From assembly GCA_964586145.1 (NCBI GenBank), contig CAZPHH010000014.1, positions 1 through 64,000 of the forward strand: a DNA stretch of 64,000 nucleotides, read 5' to 3'. Source of the stretch: JAFGJQ01 sp964586145. GTDB lineage: Bacteria > Planctomycetota > Phycisphaerae > UBA1845. Shown one piece after another: positions 44,073 to 53,404 of this stretch. The stretch's first letter is position 1. The number at the start of each line of letters is the position of its first letter. Position numbers and translations under genes: made by a program. The notes under the pieces were generated by a model. It saw only the letters and a list, made by a program, of their open reading frames with translations. It searched no databases and had not been told where the DNA came from.

Positions 44073-46133
44073 ATGCGACGAACGGTCAGCCAGGTGATGC
44101 TGGTCAGTCTGATTCTTGGCACGGGCGTGTACGGCCAGGAGGTGCCGCTCAAGCGTGTAATGATTTTTTCCAGCGGCGTGGCGTTCTACGAACGGGCTGG
44201 GCACGTCGACGGCACCGCAACCATGGAACTGCCGTTCAAGACTGCCCAGATTAACGACATTCTGAAGTCGTTGGTACTCCAGGACATGGGAGGCGGGAAG
44301 ATCCGCCCGGTGGTCTATGCGCCGAAGGATCCGATCGAGAAGACCCTGCGGTCGTTCGGGATCGACCTGACGCAGGACCGCACGCTCGGCGAGTTCCTCG
44401 GTGACCTGCGGGGCACGCCGGTGGAGATCACCGTCCGTGGCGACTCCAAGCCGATCGAGGGCAGCATCCTGAGCGTCGAGCGGCAGGTCGTGATCACGGA
44501 CAACAAAGAGGTTCCGCACGACGTGCTGAACGTGGTGTGCGTGGAGGGCATCCGCGCGTTCCGGCTCAACGAGCTCTCCGGCGTCCGCTTGGCCGATCCG
44601 AAGCTGAACGCGGAGCTGTTCAAGGCGCTGGGTGTGCTGGCCGGTTCGCACGATGCCGACAAGAAGCCGGTGATCCTGGAGTTCGCCGGGGAGGGCAAGC
44701 GGGAAGTCCGCGTGTCGTACATCCTGGAGGCCCCGATCTGGAAGACGAGCTACCGGCTGGTGCTGGACGGCGAGAAACCGTTCCTGCAGGGCTGGGCAAC
44801 CGTGGACAACACCACGGACGAGGACTGGGTGGGTGTCGATCTCACGCTGGTGTCCGGCCGGCCGATCTCGTTCATTCAGGACCTGTACCAGCCGCTGTAC
44901 ATTCCGCGGCCGATGGTGCAGCCGGAGATCTACGCATCGCTGGGGCCGCAGCGCTACGACGGGGCAATGTTTGAAGAAGACCGCGTGCTCGCGGACGCAG
45001 CGGAGACGGTGGAGCGTGAGATGCCGAGACGGGCGAAGGCAATGCGAATGGCTGCGCCAACGGATCGCGGAGCAGAATTCGACGCCGCTCCTCCTCCCTC
45101 CGCGCCGGCTTCCGTCGCGGGAATCGGCTATGCCACGCTGGAGTCGTCCGTGGAATCCGTCGCCGCCGCCGCGGAGGCCGGCGAGATGTTCACGTACGCC
45201 ATCCAGATGCCCGTGACCCTGCCGCGACAGAGGTCGGCCATGATGCCGATCGTGAACCAGTCTGTCGCGGGCGAGAAGTTCTCAATCTACTCGCAGGGCG
45301 TGCATGCAAAGCACCCGCTGAACGGCCTGCGGCTGGAGAACACGACCGGGCTGAACCTGATGCAGGGGCCCATCACGGTGTTTGAGGACGGGACCTACGC
45401 GGGCGACGCCCAGTTGCCCGACGTGACGCCCGGCGAAAAGCGGCTGATCTCGTATTCGCTGGACCTGAAGCGGGAGGTGGAGCGCATTTCAAAGGCAGAG
45501 CCGGAAGTGCTGACCTCCGTCCGCATTGCCAAGGGTACGCTGATCGCCACGCGGGAGTACGTCGAGGAATACACGTTCAACGTGAAGAACAAGGACGATG
45601 CGGCCCGGGCCGTACTGGTCGAGCATCCCTTCCGGTCCGACTGGACGCTGGTGACGCCGAAGGACCCGTTCGAGCGGACGCCGCAAGTATACCGCTTCCA
45701 GGTGGACGCCAAGCCGAACGAGACCACGAGCCTGACCGTTCGCGAGGAGCGGCAGGGTGACCAGTACTTGGCGCTGAGCAGCAGCGGGCTGGACACGATT
45801 GAGTTCTACATCCGGGCGAAAGTGGTCAGCCCGAAGGTGCGCGAGGCGCTGGGGAAAGTCGCTCAGATGCGAAACGAGCTGGGCAACACGCAGGCCCGCA
45901 GGAACCAGCAGACGCAGCGCGTGGCGCAGATCACCGCGGACCAGGGCCGCGTTCGCGAAAACCTCAAGACGGTGCGCGAGGGCACGGAGCTGCACGAGCG
46001 GTACCTCAAGAAACTCACCGAGCAGGAAAACGAGCTGGACGAGGCGAATCGCCTGATCGCGCAGTACACCCAGCAGGAACAGCAGCAAAAGGAAGCCCTC
46101 GACCAGTACCTGCTCAACCTGAGTATTGAGTAG
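44073..46133 (+). CDS. Secreted DUF4139-like protein with C-terminal coiled coil
   Basis: 686-residue exported protein; the signal peptide is SQVMLVSLILGTGVYGQEV. The mature N-terminus VPLKRVMIFSSGVAFYERAG resembles the opening of DUF4139/MuiA-like proteins, and the central region (VSYILEAPIWKTSYRLVLDG, WGTVDNTT-like WATVDNTTDEDW, DLTLVSGRPISF) matches DUF4139 strongly. Residues about 590-686 are a Gln-rich coiled coil. Function in the family is unknown, with cell-surface links proposed. GGAGG lies 9 bases upstream of ATG 44073. It stands alone; 255 bases separate it from the next gene. Confidence 0.85.
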   Translation: MRRTVSQVMLVSLILGTGVYGQEVPLKRVMIFSSGVAFYERAGHVDGTATMELPFKTAQINDILKSLVLQDMGGGKIRPVVYAPKDPIEKTLRSFGIDLTQDRTLGEFLGDLRGTPVEITVRGDSKPIEGSILSVERQVVITDNKEVPHDVLNVVCVEGIRAFRLNELSGVRLADPKLNAELFKALGVLAGSHDADKKPVILEFAGEGKREVRVSYILEAPIWKTSYRLVLDGEKPFLQGWATVDNTTDEDWVGVDLTLVSGRPISFIQDLYQPLYIPRPMVQPEIYASLGPQRYDGAMFEEDRVLADAAETVEREMPRRAKAMRMAAPTDRGAEFDAAPPPSAPASVAGIGYATLESSVESVAAAAEAGEMFTYAIQMPVTLPRQRSAMMPIVNQSVAGEKFSIYSQGVHAKHPLNGLRLENTTGLNLMQGPITVFEDGTYAGDAQLPDVTPGEKRLISYSLDLKREVERISKAEPEVLTSVRIAKGTLIATREYVEEYTFNVKNKDDAARAVLVEHPFRSDWTLVTPKDPFERTPQVYRFQVDAKPNETTSLTVREERQGDQYLALSSSGLDTIEFYIRAKVVSPKVREALGKVAQMRNELGNTQARRNQQTQRVAQITADQGRVRENLKTVREGTELHERYLKKLTEQENELDEANRLIAQYTQQEQQQKEALDQYLLNLSIE

Positions 46134-46388
46134 GAGGCGCGCCAAGCCGGGCCGACCGGCGGACCCGGGCTTCCGGGTGTGGCACGCGCGATCGAGTGAC
46201 CCCCGCACCTCATTTGGTCGGAGGTGCGAGTGACCGTAACACATTGTTGGAATGAAAGTTGCGCGCAAAGACGAGCAGCCGCTAGGACAATCAGCCACCC
46301 AACGGTTGAAAATCAACCACCAAATGGTTGATTTTCAACCGCGCGCCGTCGGAATCCAGGCCTTCAGCTGACAGATGGAGGTGTATCA
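46134..46388. promoter_or_regulatory. Intergenic region with a double palindrome
   Basis: The arms GGTTGAAAATCAACC (about 46304-46318) and GGTTGATTTTCAACC (46326-46340) form a perfect 15-bp inverted repeat with a 7-base loop, and each arm is itself a near-palindrome (GGTTGA-aaa-TCAACC). It is unusually AT-rich for the region. No T-run follows it on the + strand. It lies about 50 bases before the FG-GAP lipoprotein gene and is better read as a regulator site or a mobile-element relic than as a terminator. Confidence 0.6.
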
Positions 46389-48176
46389 ATGTGGCTGCGG
46401 TTTGGCGTCTTCTTGACGATGCCTGCCCTGTGCGTGCTGGTGGGCTGTGCCATGAAGCCGGCGACGGGCGGGCGTGCCGGCGCAAAAGGCGACAATTCCA
46501 GCGCGAACGACAACACGGCCCCACCCACGGTTCTCGACCCGGTGTGTAACCCGGGAACGAGCGCCGGCGACGTCCAGGCGCCCGTCCACGTGATGTCACT
46601 GGCCGGCCAGACGAGCTGGTTCGCATCGCCGCTGGTCTACGACCTGGACGCGGACGGCAACCCGGAGTTGATTGCCGCGTACTACTCCGTCTATGTCTTC
46701 GACCGAGAGGGCAACCTGCTGGATGTCGCCGACGAGGGCGACGGCCGGGTGTACGCGCCTCACGTGGTCGCGGACCTGGACGGCGACGGCATCACCGAGG
46801 TGGTCGCGGGCAAGGGCAGCCGCGTGTACGCCTGGGAATGGACCGCATCCGGCCTTGCCGTCAAGCGTGGCTGGCCGGCGGACACCACCACCGCCGGCGA
46901 GTCCCCGGAGGTGCGCGGCCTGGCCGCCGCCGATCTGAACCACGACGGCCGCATCGAAGTGGTGGCCACCACCACGCAGACGCAGCCCAGCGCCCGCGGC
47001 GGCGCTCAGGTGTTCGTCTTCAGTCCGGATGGATCGCTCTATCAGCCCGCCGGCGGGCACAGACCGGCCTGGCCGCGATACAACGCGCTGTCGGGCCCGG
47101 GCAACGACGCGGACCGCAACGGCCAAGGCCACAACGGCTACGGGTGCTATGGATTAAACGTCGGGATCGGCAACATCGACGACGACCCGGAGCTGGAGAT
47201 CATCGTCACATATGACAACCACCACATCCAGGCGTTCGACCATGACGGTGTGGCCATCGACACCGCGCCGTGGTTCACGAACCGTGCGTCGGAATACAAA
47301 GGCGAGCGCCTGACCTGGGGCCAGTTCATCCGCTGGGCTGACCCCGAGGTGGAGGCGAACCACTACCACGAACACACGGGGGAGTGGCCGCACCCGAACT
47401 GGACCGAATGGCTGCAATGGACCGCGTCACCGCCCAGCGTGGTGGACCTGGACCTGGACGGTCGAAATGAAGTCCTCGGCGTGCCCAACATCGAGAGGCA
47501 CGTCCCGTACGTCACGCAGGCCTACGGACTGATGGTGCTCGAAGGCGCCCACGGCGACGGCAGCCGGTCCGGCATGCGCAAGGCCGGTTGGGAGACGCTG
47601 CCGCGCGGCGATGCGCCGATCCGCGTGGACGGCTGGTACCCGCCCGCGGGCGTGCCGGCGCCGACCGTGGCGAACGTCCGAGACGACGACCGGCCGGAGA
47701 TCGCCGTTTCGCTGAACGATGGCTACGTCTACCTCTTTGACGCCGACGGCAACCGGCTCTGGCGGTACGACTACACCCGCGGCAAGTGGATCCTGTACGC
47801 TTCCGAGGTGACCGTGGCCGACCTGAACCAGGACGGCCGACCGGAACTGCTGTTCACCACGTGGGGCGAGCCCGACACGACGGATTCCGGCCGTCTGGTG
47901 ATTCTCGCCGCCGACGGCACGTGCCTTCACGACGTGTTCCTGCCCTCGCCGGGCCACAATGGGAACGGCAACGGGGCGCCGGCCGCGCCCACCGTCGCCG
48001 ACCTGACGGGCGACGGACAGCTCGAGATCCTCGTGCAGACCTTCGACCACGGCATGGACGTTTTCACGGTTCCCGGCTCCGCCTCGAACTGCGTGTTGTG
48101 GTCCACGGCTCGCGGCGGCCCGTTGCGCACGGGATCCGCGCACCAGCTCGAGAGCGCCGCGCCCCGGCAACCGTAG
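46389..48176 (+). CDS. FG-GAP/VCBS-repeat lipoprotein
   Basis: 595-residue lipoprotein with the lipobox LVGC in ALCVLVGCAMKP. The mature protein consists of repeated blades with Asp/Gly-rich calcium-like loops (YDLDADGNPELIAAYY, ADLDGDGITEVVAGKG, ADLNHDGRIEVVATTT, DLDLDGRNEVLGV, ADLNQDGRPELLFTT, ADLTGDGQLEILVQT), the FG-GAP/integrin-alpha-like beta-propeller pattern. Probably an outer-membrane or periplasmic binding protein; ligand unknown. GGAGG lies 9 bases before the ATG. The double palindrome upstream may control it. Confidence 0.9.
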   Translation: MWLRFGVFLTMPALCVLVGCAMKPATGGRAGAKGDNSSANDNTAPPTVLDPVCNPGTSAGDVQAPVHVMSLAGQTSWFASPLVYDLDADGNPELIAAYYSVYVFDREGNLLDVADEGDGRVYAPHVVADLDGDGITEVVAGKGSRVYAWEWTASGLAVKRGWPADTTTAGESPEVRGLAAADLNHDGRIEVVATTTQTQPSARGGAQVFVFSPDGSLYQPAGGHRPAWPRYNALSGPGNDADRNGQGHNGYGCYGLNVGIGNIDDDPELEIIVTYDNHHIQAFDHDGVAIDTAPWFTNRASEYKGERLTWGQFIRWADPEVEANHYHEHTGEWPHPNWTEWLQWTASPPSVVDLDLDGRNEVLGVPNIERHVPYVTQAYGLMVLEGAHGDGSRSGMRKAGWETLPRGDAPIRVDGWYPPAGVPAPTVANVRDDDRPEIAVSLNDGYVYLFDADGNRLWRYDYTRGKWILYASEVTVADLNQDGRPELLFTTWGEPDTTDSGRLVILAADGTCLHDVFLPSPGHNGNGNGAPAAPTVADLTGDGQLEILVQTFDHGMDVFTVPGSASNCVLWSTARGGPLRTGSAHQLESAAPRQP

Positions 48177-48378
48177 GCCGATCGGGGTGCGCCTGCGGTT
48201 ATCGGGCGGGGGCACGGCCGCCACCGACGCGCACAATCCGCCGGGCGTCTGGTAATCGGACCGTTCGCCGAGGAGTCTCGGGCGGAATCGGGGAAGGAAG
48301 ATGGCCCGAGGCCGCCGGAATGCCGATTCCAGCAGAGACTGAACCGGTTCGCGGTTCGGCATAGGGCAGGCACGGGAG

Positions 48379-49992
48379 ATGGCAGCGATCCAACCCGGAC
48401 GAGTTCTGGTTGTCGACGACGATTCGCGGCTCACCTTTGTCGTGGGTGCTCACCTGCGCCGGGCGGGGTTTGAGGTGCGCACCGCCGCCAACGGCCGGGA
48501 CGGGCTGGCCATCGCCCGCGAGTATTTGCCCGACGTGATCGTTCTGGACTGGTCCATGCCCGTCATGGACGGAATGGAGGCGATCCAGCAACTCAAGGCG
48601 GACCCGCTGACGGCCCGCATTCCGATCATCATGCTGACGGGGAACCCGGACACGGAGTCCCTCGTGCTCGGCCTGGAATCCGGTGCCCAGGAATACGTGG
48701 TCAAGCCCTTTGCGATGGAGGAGTTGATTGCCCGCGTCCGGTCCATGCACCGGCTCTCGGTAACGGGGCGCGAGCTGGACACGCTGACCAGCCAGCTCGC
48801 CGATGAGAACAACCAGAAGACGTCGCGTCTGCAGCTTCTGTACACGTTCGCCAAGGATTTGAACGAAGCGTCGTCGCTGGACGACGCGCTGGACCTGATC
48901 ATCCGCTGCGCGCAGCAGGCCACGAACAGCAATCGCGTCTCTCTCATGCTGCGGGACGAGGACGACACGCACCTGGTCTGTCGGCGGGCGATCGGCATCC
49001 CCGCGGAGCTCGTGTCGCGGATCCGCATTGCCTCTGTGGAAGGGATTGCGGGGAAGGTGTACTCGACGGGCAAGATCGTCACCGCCGAGGCCATGGGCAG
49101 CGGGCTGGTCGCGGACGACCGCGGGTATGCCGGCGATGCCTTCGTGTGCGCTCCGTTGATTCTGAATTCACCCAAGCGAGATCGCGAAGTGCTCGGCGTG
49201 CTGAACATCACGGACAAGCAGGGCGGAACTCGCTTCACGTCCGACGAGGTGGACTGCATCCAGTCCATCGCCGATTCGGCGGCCATCGCCATCCACACCC
49301 ACATCACGCGGGCCCGGCTGGAACGATCCGTCCACGTGCTCCTCATGACGGTGGGCCGGCTGGCCGAGTATCGCGACGAGGAAACCGCCCAGCACCTGGA
49401 GCGCGTGCAGGATTACGTCCGCCTGCTGGCGGAGCAGATGGCCCGGACGCCCAAGTACCGGTCGGTCCTGACCCCCGAGGTCATCGAGAACCTGGCCCTG
49501 GCCGCTCCGCTGCACGACATCGGGAAGGTAGGCATTCCGGACGGCATTCTGACCAAGGAAGGACCGCTGTCGGAGCGGGAATTCCAGATCATGAAGACCC
49601 ACACCATCATCGGGCGGCAGACGCTGGCGATCGCCCTCGAGCAGACCGGCCACATTCCCCTGCTCCAAATGAGCATCGACATCGCGTACTGCCATCATGA
49701 GAAATACGACGGCAGCGGATACCCGCGCGGTCTCCAAGGGGAGGACATTCCCCTGGCCGCCCGCATTGTGGCCCTGGCCGACGCCTATGACGCGTCCACC
49801 AGCGCCCGTCGCTACAAGGCGGCCGTCCCGCACCGGCAGGCGGTCGAGTCTCTGTGCGGTGACAGCGGTCGTCACTTCGACCCCGACGTCATTGCGGCCT
49901 TCCGCCGGTGCGCGAACGAGTTTGAACGGATCCGCCGTGAGAAGACGCCGGATGTCACACCGGCGGTGGAAGCATCCCTGGTCATGTCCTGA
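48379..49992 (+). CDS. REC-GAF-HD-GYP response regulator
   Basis: 537-residue regulator. The receiver (1-125) has the acidic pair DDD near 13, the phospho-acceptor Asp57 in VIVLDWSMPVMDGM, and Lys in VVKPF. A GAF domain covers about 150-310. The output is HD-GYP: EETAQHLERV, LAAPLHDIGKVGIPDGIL, KTHTIIG, and HHEKYDGSGYPRGLQGEDIP with an intact GYP motif. It is predicted to hydrolyse cyclic-di-GMP when its receiver is phosphorylated. No histidine kinase is adjacent; the FHA-GAF kinase at 2-3.6 kb is one candidate only by GAF similarity. The gene stands alone. Confidence 0.95.
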   Translation: MAAIQPGRVLVVDDDSRLTFVVGAHLRRAGFEVRTAANGRDGLAIAREYLPDVIVLDWSMPVMDGMEAIQQLKADPLTARIPIIMLTGNPDTESLVLGLESGAQEYVVKPFAMEELIARVRSMHRLSVTGRELDTLTSQLADENNQKTSRLQLLYTFAKDLNEASSLDDALDLIIRCAQQATNSNRVSLMLRDEDDTHLVCRRAIGIPAELVSRIRIASVEGIAGKVYSTGKIVTAEAMGSGLVADDRGYAGDAFVCAPLILNSPKRDREVLGVLNITDKQGGTRFTSDEVDCIQSIADSAAIAIHTHITRARLERSVHVLLMTVGRLAEYRDEETAQHLERVQDYVRLLAEQMARTPKYRSVLTPEVIENLALAAPLHDIGKVGIPDGILTKEGPLSEREFQIMKTHTIIGRQTLAIALEQTGHIPLLQMSIDIAYCHHEKYDGSGYPRGLQGEDIPLAARIVALADAYDASTSARRYKAAVPHRQAVESLCGDSGRHFDPDVIAAFRRCANEFERIRREKTPDVTPAVEASLVMS

Positions 49993-50027
49993 TCCGCGAC
50001 GGCCTTCAAAGGCCCGCGAGGGTCGCC

Positions 50028-51839
50028 TCAATCGCTCGACACGCCGCCCATCGTGTCGCGATATTTCCGGCCCGACTGATAGAGCTGCAGTCGCTCCTCG
50101 TATCCGCCTTCCGCCGGATTGCCTCCCGCCACGTTGATGAGATGCATCACCTTCTGCTGGGTCCGGATCGCCGCGGTGAAATCGCCCGCTTCCGCCTGGG
50201 CGGCGGCCAGCGTGTCCAGAAGCTGCGGATTCTCGGGAAACGCCTCGGTCACGAGGGACGCCAGCCGCACCGCCTCCGCTCCGTTTCGATAGAGCTGCTC
50301 GGGGCACGTCGCTCGCAGCCAGGCCAGGGAGTTCATCAGTTGGAAAGAACGAGGGTACCGTCGCAGTCCCTCGTTCAGAATCTGATCCACCATGCCGTAC
50401 TGCCCGTTGCCCCAGTACAACTGCGCGAGCAGCAGATGGGTGCGGGGATCCTGCGATTGGGCCTGAACGGCGGCCTGGGCGTGCAGCATCGCCGCCTCTT
50501 TCTGCCCCTTTGCCGCCAGCAGCTCGGCGAGCACGTGGTGCGCCGGCGCATAATCGGGCCGCTGCTCCACCACCCGCTCCAGCTCGGCCTGTGCCTCGTC
50601 CAGCTTCTTCTGTGCGGCCAGAAGCCGGCCGAGAAGATACCGCGCTTCAATCTGCTCGGGGCGCGTCTCCAGAATGGCTCGCAATGGCGCCACGGCCGCG
50701 GCCACGTCGCCCTGGCTGTCATGGAAGCGGGCGATCGCCAGCCCCACGTCGACACGATCCGGGGCGGCGGCGCCGGCCTGCTCAAACCGCCGACGCGCCT
50801 CCTCGATCTGTCCGGCACGCAACAGCAGATCGCCCAGCCCGACGAGCAACAGAGGCTCATCCGGAGAGTCCTCGACCGCCTCTTCCAGCAACTGACGCGC
50901 TTCGTCCCCTCTCTGCCGACTCATCAGAAAGGTGGCCTTGGTGAGACGCGCTTCGGGTGAACGGGGCGCGTGTTCCAGCGCCCGGTCCACGTGTGACATC
51001 GCGCCCTCGAAATCGCCGCGGGCCGCCGCCTGATGGGCCAGCTTCAATTCGTGGGCCGAGCCCGTGGCCAGGGATTCCACTTCGTTCAGCTCCGGAGTGA
51101 GCACGGGGGGGAGACCCCCCGGACGGCACCCGGCCATGCGCGCATTCGCCGCCGCGCCCGCGTCGCCCGCCTGCTCATAGGCCTCCGCCAGGGCGCGATG
51201 CACAACACCCGCCTGAGGCGCCCGGGTCGCGGCCCGGCGCAGGGCCTCAATCGCCTCTTTGGGCCGGCCCGACTGAAGCTCCGTCTGCCCCAGCCCGAAA
51301 GAGACCTGCGCGGAATCGGGATCCAACTCGCCCGCCTTCTGGAAGGCCCGGCGGGCCGCGTCGAAGTCCTTGGCGTCCAGATGCCGGTACCCCAATCCGA
51401 TCCAGCCGAGCACGAAGTCCGGCTTCAACTCGACGGAGGCCGTCAGGGCCGCAATCACGTCGTCCTTTCGATCGGTCCCACCCAGGCAACTGGCCCGCAG
51501 GTAGTGCCACTTGTACGCCTGCGGCTCCAGCCGCGAAGCCCGCTGATACATCGCGGCCGCCGCGTCCGCCAGACCGTACAGGTGGTACAGCATCGCCAGA
51601 CGACCGTTGGCCGCCGCATCCCGGGGTGACTTTCGGACCGCCGCCTGGGCTTCCTCGATCTGCTCTCGGATAACCGGCTCAAGATCGGAAAGGCTCGGCG
51701 TGGGCACCTCCGGCAGCGTCATCGTACTCCCCGCCCCCGTGCCTTCCCCCTGTTCTTTTGTGCATCCGGGCAGGAACCCCCAAAGCAGAGCCAGCAGGAT
51801 GACGCACGGGCGACGGGTCTCACATCGCGTGGAAAGCAT
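50028..51839 (-). CDS. TPR-repeat lipoprotein
   Basis: 603-residue lipoprotein; lipobox LPGC in LLALLWGFLPGCTKEQ. At least ten tetratricopeptide repeats fill the chain, for example AANGRLAMLYHLYGLADAAA, LGWIGLGYRHLDAKDFDAAR, VSFGLGQTELQSGRPKEAIE and ARYLLGRLLAAQKKLDEAQA. Such proteins are protein-interaction scaffolds; the target is unknown. The last 60 residues (LASLVTEAFPENPQLLDTLA onward) are also TPR-like. Converges with the HD-GYP gene, 35 bases apart. Confidence 0.92.
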   Translation of the reverse strand: MLSTRCETRRPCVILLALLWGFLPGCTKEQGEGTGAGSTMTLPEVPTPSLSDLEPVIREQIEEAQAAVRKSPRDAAANGRLAMLYHLYGLADAAAAMYQRASRLEPQAYKWHYLRASCLGGTDRKDDVIAALTASVELKPDFVLGWIGLGYRHLDAKDFDAARRAFQKAGELDPDSAQVSFGLGQTELQSGRPKEAIEALRRAATRAPQAGVVHRALAEAYEQAGDAGAAANARMAGCRPGGLPPVLTPELNEVESLATGSAHELKLAHQAAARGDFEGAMSHVDRALEHAPRSPEARLTKATFLMSRQRGDEARQLLEEAVEDSPDEPLLLVGLGDLLLRAGQIEEARRRFEQAGAAAPDRVDVGLAIARFHDSQGDVAAAVAPLRAILETRPEQIEARYLLGRLLAAQKKLDEAQAELERVVEQRPDYAPAHHVLAELLAAKGQKEAAMLHAQAAVQAQSQDPRTHLLLAQLYWGNGQYGMVDQILNEGLRRYPRSFQLMNSLAWLRATCPEQLYRNGAEAVRLASLVTEAFPENPQLLDTLAAAQAEAGDFTAAIRTQQKVMHLINVAGGNPAEGGYEERLQLYQSGRKYRDTMGGVSSD

Positions 51840-52333
51840 AGTCTTTCATCCGAAGTTGACGGGGTTGCAAGTCACGCACGGCTTCCGGCAAACGGCCGCC
51901 GATGTGACTCTTACCACGCCGGAGGGACGGCGGCAACACTTGCCGCTCGGGGCGGCCTGTGTCGCGACACGAAGGCCGCAGACCACGCTGTGCCGGTCCG
52001 GCGGCTGGGGATGGTTGAGCAGGTGTCCACGGGGCTACAAGGGAGCGGGCGCGATCCGAATCGCCGCCCGGGCGCCGGCATACCCGAAGTAAAAGGCCAC
52101 GGCGATGATCTCCGTCACCGGTTTCCGGTCCCAGGGCCTACAGGCTGGGGGGGCAAGGGTGGATCAGGGGATCAACCTCCCGCCAGGCCGCCCCAGGCCG
52201 CCACGGCGGCGAGCAGGACGAACACGATGATGCGAAGAACCCAGGATGACGAGGCGTGCATGGCTGGATCCAATCGGATCGGCGATCCCATTACTCATCG
52301 GATGTATCGCCGGCTCGCCCCACCTCGGCACAG
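51840..52333. other. Intergenic region between surE and the TPR lipoprotein gene
   Basis: About 490 bases. It contains only the possible tiny membrane peptide described separately. A second short hydrophobic frame, VTEIIAVAFYFGYAGARAAI, follows it in another reading frame, as if one small two-helix gene had suffered a frameshift. Confidence 0.4.
52172..52261 (-). CDS. Possible tiny membrane peptide
   Basis: A 29-codon frame encoding MHASSSWVLRIIVFVLLAAV and AAWGGLAGG, one clear transmembrane helix. It has only a weak ribosome binding site. It may be a real small membrane protein or the first half of a frameshifted two-helix protein, since a second hydrophobic frame follows at about 52045-52125. 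Too short for any family call. Confidence 0.3.
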   Translation of the reverse strand: MHASSSWVLRIIVFVLLAAVAAWGGLAGG

Positions 52334-53176
52334 TCAAAATCTCCGGTCTGCCGGGTCCGAGGATCGGTCGTTGAAGGCACCCGATCCGGGCTCATGCAGC
52401 GTGAGCCCAAGCGGGACTTCCAGGGCCGCTTCATGCGTGGAGCCGAGCGATAACGGCGTTACGGCGATATCGCCCGCAAACACCGTTGCCACGTCGGTTC
52501 CCGCCCGGGCGACTCGTTCCATGTACGGCCCACAGTACGTGTACGAGGGCGGCTGATCCTCGGCCGACCGGCAATACTGGTTCGGCATCGGGTCGGTCGA
52601 GTGAGGCACTACGCAGACCGATAGCTCCGGCTTGTCCGGACGCGCCACGGGCAGATTGACGTTCCATAACCGAATGCCTGCCCCCGGCCGTCCGCCGTTC
52701 CAGGCTCCGCAGGCCGACAGCCATTCCCGCAGGACCCGCTCCGTCAGCCACGCCGCCCGGTCCCAATCCACACCCTGTCCACGGGCGACGAACTGCGAGA
52801 CCGCCACAGCCGGAAGTCCCAGAATCGCGGCCTCCCGCGCGCCGGCGACCGTGCCGGAATAGTACACGTCCACCCCCAGGTTGGCGCCCCGGTTGATTCC
52901 ACTGGCCACCAGGTCGACGGGGGGCTCCACCAGCTCGGCGACCGCCAGCCGAACGCAATCCGCCGGGGTGCCTTCGACCGCGAACGTGCGGCCAAACGCC
53001 GGGTGGAGGTGTTCCCGGACGCGCACCGGGTCACGCAGGGTCAGGGAATGGCCGGTGGTCGATTGCTCCGTCGCGGGGGCCACGACCGATACCTGGCCCA
53101 GGGATCGACAGGCCCGGTGAAGCGCCGCCAGGCCGGGAGAATCCAGACCATCATCGTTGCAGAGAAGGATATGCAT
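52334..53176 (-). CDS. surE: 5'/3'-nucleotidase SurE
   Basis: Acid phosphatase of the SurE family, 280 aa, dephosphorylating nucleoside monophosphates and possibly polyphosphate in stress survival. Metal-ligand motif HILLCNDDGLDSPG starts the protein; APATEQSTTGHSLTL, VEGTPADCVRLA, VASGINRGANLGVDVYYSGT and GLPAVAVSQF follow as in the family. The end (EVPLGLTLHEPG) is slightly longer than usual. pcm, often linked to surE, is absent. Divergent from the double-FHA gene. Confidence 0.95.
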   Translation of the reverse strand: MHILLCNDDGLDSPGLAALHRACRSLGQVSVVAPATEQSTTGHSLTLRDPVRVREHLHPAFGRTFAVEGTPADCVRLAVAELVEPPVDLVASGINRGANLGVDVYYSGTVAGAREAAILGLPAVAVSQFVARGQGVDWDRAAWLTERVLREWLSACGAWNGGRPGAGIRLWNVNLPVARPDKPELSVCVVPHSTDPMPNQYCRSAEDQPPSYTYCGPYMERVARAGTDVATVFAGDIAVTPLSLGSTHEAALEVPLGLTLHEPGSGAFNDRSSDPADRRF

Positions 53177-53404
53177 TTACCGGTCTTTCCCGGGTTGACC
53201 GGACGTTTGCCTTGCCGTCCGGGGAATCGTACGTTTGACGCAGTCTACCGTGATTGGGGCACGCGGACCAGAAGGACCGATTCGTAGTCCGTATGGGGTT
53301 CCAGCCATCCGGACGTGATCTGCAGCCAGGTCGCGGCGGTCCGGTTTTCGTCAACGGAGGGTCGAGAAGCCGGGCCGGCGCTCGCCTACCTCAGGGAGCA
53401 GCCC

